A DNA stretch of 64,000 bases from CAWVSB01 sp036960375 (GTDB lineage: Bacteria; Pseudomonadota; Gammaproteobacteria; Pseudomonadales; CAWVSB01), in the NCBI GenBank assembly GCA_036960375.1, contig JBALVY010000010.1:62001-126000 (forward strand). The letters are read 5' to 3'. Below are positions 61,656 through 64,000 of this stretch, piece by piece. Numbering within the stretch: position 1 is the stretch's first letter; each line of letters starts with the position of its first letter. The notes beneath the pieces were generated by a model. That model did not search any database. It worked only from the letters and a program-made list of their open reading frames with translations, and was not told where the DNA came from. The position numbers and the translations under genes are program-made.

Positions 61656-61816
61656 GAACCGAATTAAACAGCACTATAGCCCAACACAAAATATCAACTA
61701 AAGTAAGTTTGAAAGCCTGCGTGACTTCTTTAGCTACTTAGCTAATGAGAAGACCCAACAAGCGTGCGATCGTTTTCCAAAGCGGTAATATCGATGAACC
61801 GAATTAAACAGCACTA
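61607..61816. repeat. Exact 70-bp direct repeat within B2/B3
   Basis: 61607-61676 equals 61747-61816 base for base (begins GAGAAGACCCAACAAGCGTG, ends AACAGCACTA), offset 140 bp. It comprises the right arm and conserved right flank of the B element. It indicates recent tandem duplication or gene conversion. Confidence 0.92.
61691..61816. repeat. Truncated repeat element B3
   Basis: It keeps a diverged core (61697-61734) and the right arm, but lacks the left arm. A 12-nt piece (TACTTAGCTAAT) replaces the usual GGCC after the core. It ends 9 bp before the methyltransferase stop. Confidence 0.78.
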
Positions 61817-61825
61817 AAGTCTCAG

Positions 61826-62338
61826 TTAGGATTTTACTCTCAGGCTATTATTGACGTCGCGACTACTCTTGATACGTACTTCATGATCAATATCTGCAGT
61901 AGCCTTGGAAAGCCTGTCGTATAACAAGACATTTACCGTGGCCGCTAGATTCATGCAACCGATGGTAGGCACATAGACCACTTCATCGGCCTTATCGATA
62001 ATATCTTGGGAAATAGAACCATCTTCCTGACCAAAGATATACATCGCCTGCTCCGGATGCACAAAATCTGGCAATGGCGTCGCACCTTCGACCAACTCGA
62101 CACATACCACTTTCATCTCAGATCGCAAGTCACTCAAAATATCATCAACATTGATTAAAGGTATTTCACTTACAGCGTTTCTCGTATCTGTATGATACCT
62201 GGCAGCACGATCATAGCGCTCGCCTGTATAGCGCACAGAATTCGCCCCATAGCATCCAGCTGCACGCATTACCGAGCCAACATTTGACGGACTTTTGGGA
62301 TTGCACAAACCGATATACACAGATTTTATATTCGACAT
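61826..62338 (-). CDS. SpoU-family RNA 2'-O-methyltransferase
   Basis: 170-aa SPOUT enzyme that forms a trefoil-knot SAM site. Motif 1 is NPKSPSNVGSVMRAAGCYGA (Asn/Arg), motif 2 is MYIFGQEDGSIS, motif 3 is YVPTIGCMNLAATVNVLLYDR. It is TrmL-like in length, but the substrate is not certain. It is flanked by repeat elements on both sides (B3 after its stop, B4 before its start). A 3' remnant of a related gene lies 650 bp away. Confidence 0.9.
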   Translation of the reverse strand: MSNIKSVYIGLCNPKSPSNVGSVMRAAGCYGANSVRYTGERYDRAARYHTDTRNAVSEIPLINVDDILSDLRSEMKVVCVELVEGATPLPDFVHPEQAMYIFGQEDGSISQDIIDKADEVVYVPTIGCMNLAATVNVLLYDRLSKATADIDHEVRIKSSRDVNNSLRVKS

Positions 62339-62486
62339 CAGGCACTCATTTGATACAGAGATCTACACATAGAGTATCGACAAGTGAGCACTGAATAAAG
62401 ATTTATATGAAAGCGGGCCTGGCCCAACAAAGGAAGTCGCAGCCACGACAATTATCGCACGAAATACTAACGCTACACTGAAGCCA

Positions 62487-62654
62487 GACCAGTCGCTGAT
62501 ATCACTTGGGGAAACAATCAGATCGCGCTCTAGTTTGGTGGGGGCTTTCGGCGGTTTTGCTAAAGTATGTCTGAGCGCCTGCGCGAGTTCTTTAGCAGCC
62601 GAAATCACCAACCGAACTTGCGATCGTTTCACCAGGGGATAGCAGCGACTGGTC
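62487..62654. repeat. Repeat element B4
   Basis: 168-nt hairpin. Outer arms GACCAGTCGCTG (62487-62498) and CAGCGACTGGTC (62643-62654); core at 62559-62596. The right flank is CGAATTTAACAC. Upstream of the methyltransferase gene, in the same orientation as B5. Confidence 0.85.
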
Positions 62655-62724
62655 GAATTTAACACTGAGAAGCCTCAGCAAGAGAACTATCACACCAAAC
62701 AAAGACGCTGCACCAAAAGCCAGG

Positions 62725-62888
62725 CCCTTCGCTGATATCCTCTGGGGAAACAATCAGATCGCGCTCTAGTTTGGTGGGGGCTTTCGGCGATTTTGCTAAA
62801 GTATGTCTGAGCGCTTGCGCGAGTTCTTTAGCAGCCGAGAGCCCCCATCAAACTAGCGATCGTTTCCCCAGAGGATATCAGCGAAGGG
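62725..62888. repeat. Repeat element B5
   Basis: 164-nt hairpin with perfect 27-bp outer arms (62725-62751 and 62862-62888; left arm ends TCTGGGGAAAC). The core is at 62795-62832, the right flank CGAATTAAACAC. It is a head-to-tail neighbour of B4 and lies 48 bp after the dtd stop side. Confidence 0.9.
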
Positions 62889-62936
62889 TCGAATTAAACA
62901 CCAAGAAATTCCAGCACTAAATCTAGCTAACTAGAG

Positions 62937-63377
62937 TTACCGGACTTCCAAAAGAAAAGTCACCGGCCCATCGTTAGTAAGACTGACCTGCATATCCGCA
63001 GCAAAGCGACCGGTACCAAACTGCGCACAGCGAGGAGCCAATTGCTCAGACATATAATCGTAGAGATGTTCCGCCAGAGCAGGAGCCCCAGCGCCAGAGA
63101 AAGAAGGACGCAAACCCTTACGGGTATCAGCGGCTAAAGTGAATTGCGACACCAGAAGAACGCCGCCTTGAATATCGCTTACCGACAAATTCATTTTGCC
63201 GTCATTGTCACCAAATACACGATAGGCCAAAAGCTTGTCCATCATACGGTCGGCAATTGCGGGAGAGTCATCACGCTCTACCCCCAGCAAAACCAGCAAG
63301 CCCTGATCAATGCAGCCAGTGGTATCACCGGCTACTTCGACTTTGGCACTTGTTACACGCTGGATTAAAGCCTTCAT
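62937..63377 (-). CDS. dtd: D-aminoacyl-tRNA deacylase
   Basis: Hydrolyses D-amino acids from mischarged tRNA; 146 aa. The family signature SQFTLAADTRKGLRPSFS is present, and the Gly-cisPro motif is in TNDGPVTFLLEV. Start MKALIQRVTSAKVEV is typical. It follows typA by 20 bp on the same strand. Repeat B5 lies just past its stop. Confidence 0.95.
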   Translation of the reverse strand: MKALIQRVTSAKVEVAGDTTGCIDQGLLVLLGVERDDSPAIADRMMDKLLAYRVFGDNDGKMNLSVSDIQGGVLLVSQFTLAADTRKGLRPSFSGAGAPALAEHLYDYMSEQLAPRCAQFGTGRFAADMQVSLTNDGPVTFLLEVR

Positions 63378-63397
63378 AAACTCAAAAACAAGAAGGC

Positions 63398-64000
63398 TTA
63401 TAAACCGCGGCCAGCACGCTTGCGATCAGACTCTTTCAATAACTTTTTACGCAAACGAATACTGAGAGGCGTGATTTCTACCAACTCATCGTCTTCGATG
63501 AATTCCAGAGCTTGCTCCAGTGTGTGGGTAATTGGCGTAACCAAGGCCAACGCTTCATCGGTACCAGAGGCACGTACGTTGGTAAGCTGCTTGCCTTTAG
63601 TTGGGTTAACCGGCAAATCGTTGTTGCGCGAGTGAATGCCGACAATCTGGCCTTCATAAACTTCAACAGCGTGGCCCAAAAACATACGACCGCGATCCTG
63701 CAGATTAAATAGAGCAAAGGCTAAAGTCTTGCCGCTGACCATTGAAACCAAAACACCATTCTGGCGCTTGGCCACTTCACCCACACGAACTTCACCGTAG
63801 TGATCGAAAACACTGGTCATGATGCCAGAGCCAGAAGTCAGCGTCATAAATAGCCCACGGAAACCGATCAAACCACGGGAAGGAACGATAAATTCGAGTC
63901 TGATACGACCTTTACCATCGGGCTCCATATTAGTCAGGTCAGCCTTACGCAAACCCATTTCTTCCATAATCGGACCCTGGTGCACATCCTCAATATCGAT
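63398..64000 (-). CDS. typA: Translational GTPase TypA/BipA (C-terminal part)
   Basis: The last 200 codons of the gene; it runs off the right edge. Visible are domain V and the C-terminal domain: RLEFIVPSRGLIGFRGLFM, SGSGIMTSVFDHY, AKRQNGVLVSMVSGKTLAFA and EITPLSIRLRKKLLKESD. BipA is a ribosome-binding GTPase needed at low temperature or under stress. Stop at 63398; dtd follows. Confidence 0.95.
   Translation of the reverse strand: MDIEDVHQGPIMEEMGLRKADLTNMEPDGKGRIRLEFIVPSRGLIGFRGLFMTLTSGSGIMTSVFDHYGEVRVGEVAKRQNGVLVSMVSGKTLAFALFNLQDRGRMFLGHAVEVYEGQIVGIHSRNNDLPVNPTKGKQLTNVRASGTDEALALVTPITHTLEQALEFIEDDELVEITPLSIRLRKKLLKESDRKRAGRGL

Noticed and set aside
61426..62665. Two minus-strand frames (61426-61689 and 62363-62665) with similar peptides
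   Set aside because: They lie in the repeat elements and follow the repeat core; B5 has a stop in the same frame and no ribosome-binding sites or family matches were seen. I treat them as by-products of the repeats.
59229..62888. Repeats as a CRISPR array
   Set aside because: Unit spacing is irregular, copies are long hairpins in two orientations, and there are no spacers of even length or cas genes.
59229..62888. Repeats as integron attC sites
   Set aside because: The core ends (GCTAAAG/CTTTAGC) do not match the attC R box consensus, there is no cassette-like gene order, and no integrase gene is visible.

Overview
The window reads as a chromosome segment of a free-living, probably marine gammaproteobacterium. 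That placement is an inference from protein style and gene order, with Cellvibrionales/Spongiibacteraceae-like relatives as the best guess. Supporting synteny includes rppH-ptsP-lgt-thyA, ygfB-pepP-ubiH-ubiI, zapA-6S RNA-fau and trxA-rho-ubiD. I see no rRNA, tRNA, CRISPR array, transposase, integrase or prophage gene.

Layout. 1-3.7 kb: a minus-strand TonB2-type energy-transduction operon (DUF3450, TtpC-like, ExbB, ExbD, partial TonB). 4-10.5 kb: folA, thyA, lgt, a TSUP transporter, an NRDE protein, ptsP and rppH. 10.7-22.3 kb: a HAD phosphatase, rlmI, gcvH, the ubiquinone hydroxylase pair with pepP and ygfB, then on the plus strand a small coiled-coil protein, zapA, 6S RNA and fau, followed by ilvA, rpiA and an SDR. 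22.3-36.3 kb: mixed metabolism and envelope genes, including an F420-type LLM oxidoreductase, SlyD, a DASS transporter, moaA, a MoxR/VWA pair, and a CpxA/CpxR-like two-component system divergent from a Spy/CpxP-like gene. 36.4-41.9 kb: the SOS mutasome imuA-imuB-dnaE2 behind two LexA boxes. 41.9-55.9 kb: LysE and CPBP membrane proteins, TfoX-N and DUF924 proteins, gshA, acpH, dsbB, rsd, an FKBP lipoprotein, an ABC-F protein, elbB, a TVP38-flavoprotein reductase fusion and a short Ppx. 56-59.2 kb: trxA, rho, ubiD. 59.2-62.9 kb: a repeat-rich zone. 62.9-64 kb: dtd and the 3' part of typA.

The most unusual part is 59.2-62.9 kb. Seven copies (one truncated) of a long inverted-repeat element share a 38-bp core that starts GCTAAAG and ends CTTTAGC. 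Six of them fold into hairpins of about 160 nt. The outer arms differ between copies but remain complementary within each copy, which looks like compensatory change. Two of the copies form part of a duplicated unit of about 500 bp that brackets a hydrolase gene. One copy abuts a truncated, frameshifted remnant of the neighbouring SpoU-type methyltransferase gene, and two adjacent copies share an exact 70-bp repeat. This looks like an intergenic, MITE-like or structured-RNA-like repeat family that I do not recognise.

Functionally the genes are mostly housekeeping: cofactor synthesis (folate, ubiquinone, molybdenum cofactor, glutathione), nitrogen PTS and RNA turnover control, envelope stress sensing and disulfide formation, and DNA-damage-induced mutagenesis. 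Regulatory sites visible by eye are the two LexA boxes before imuA, three 10-bp-phased CpxR half-sites before the Spy/CpxP-like gene, and several intrinsic terminators.
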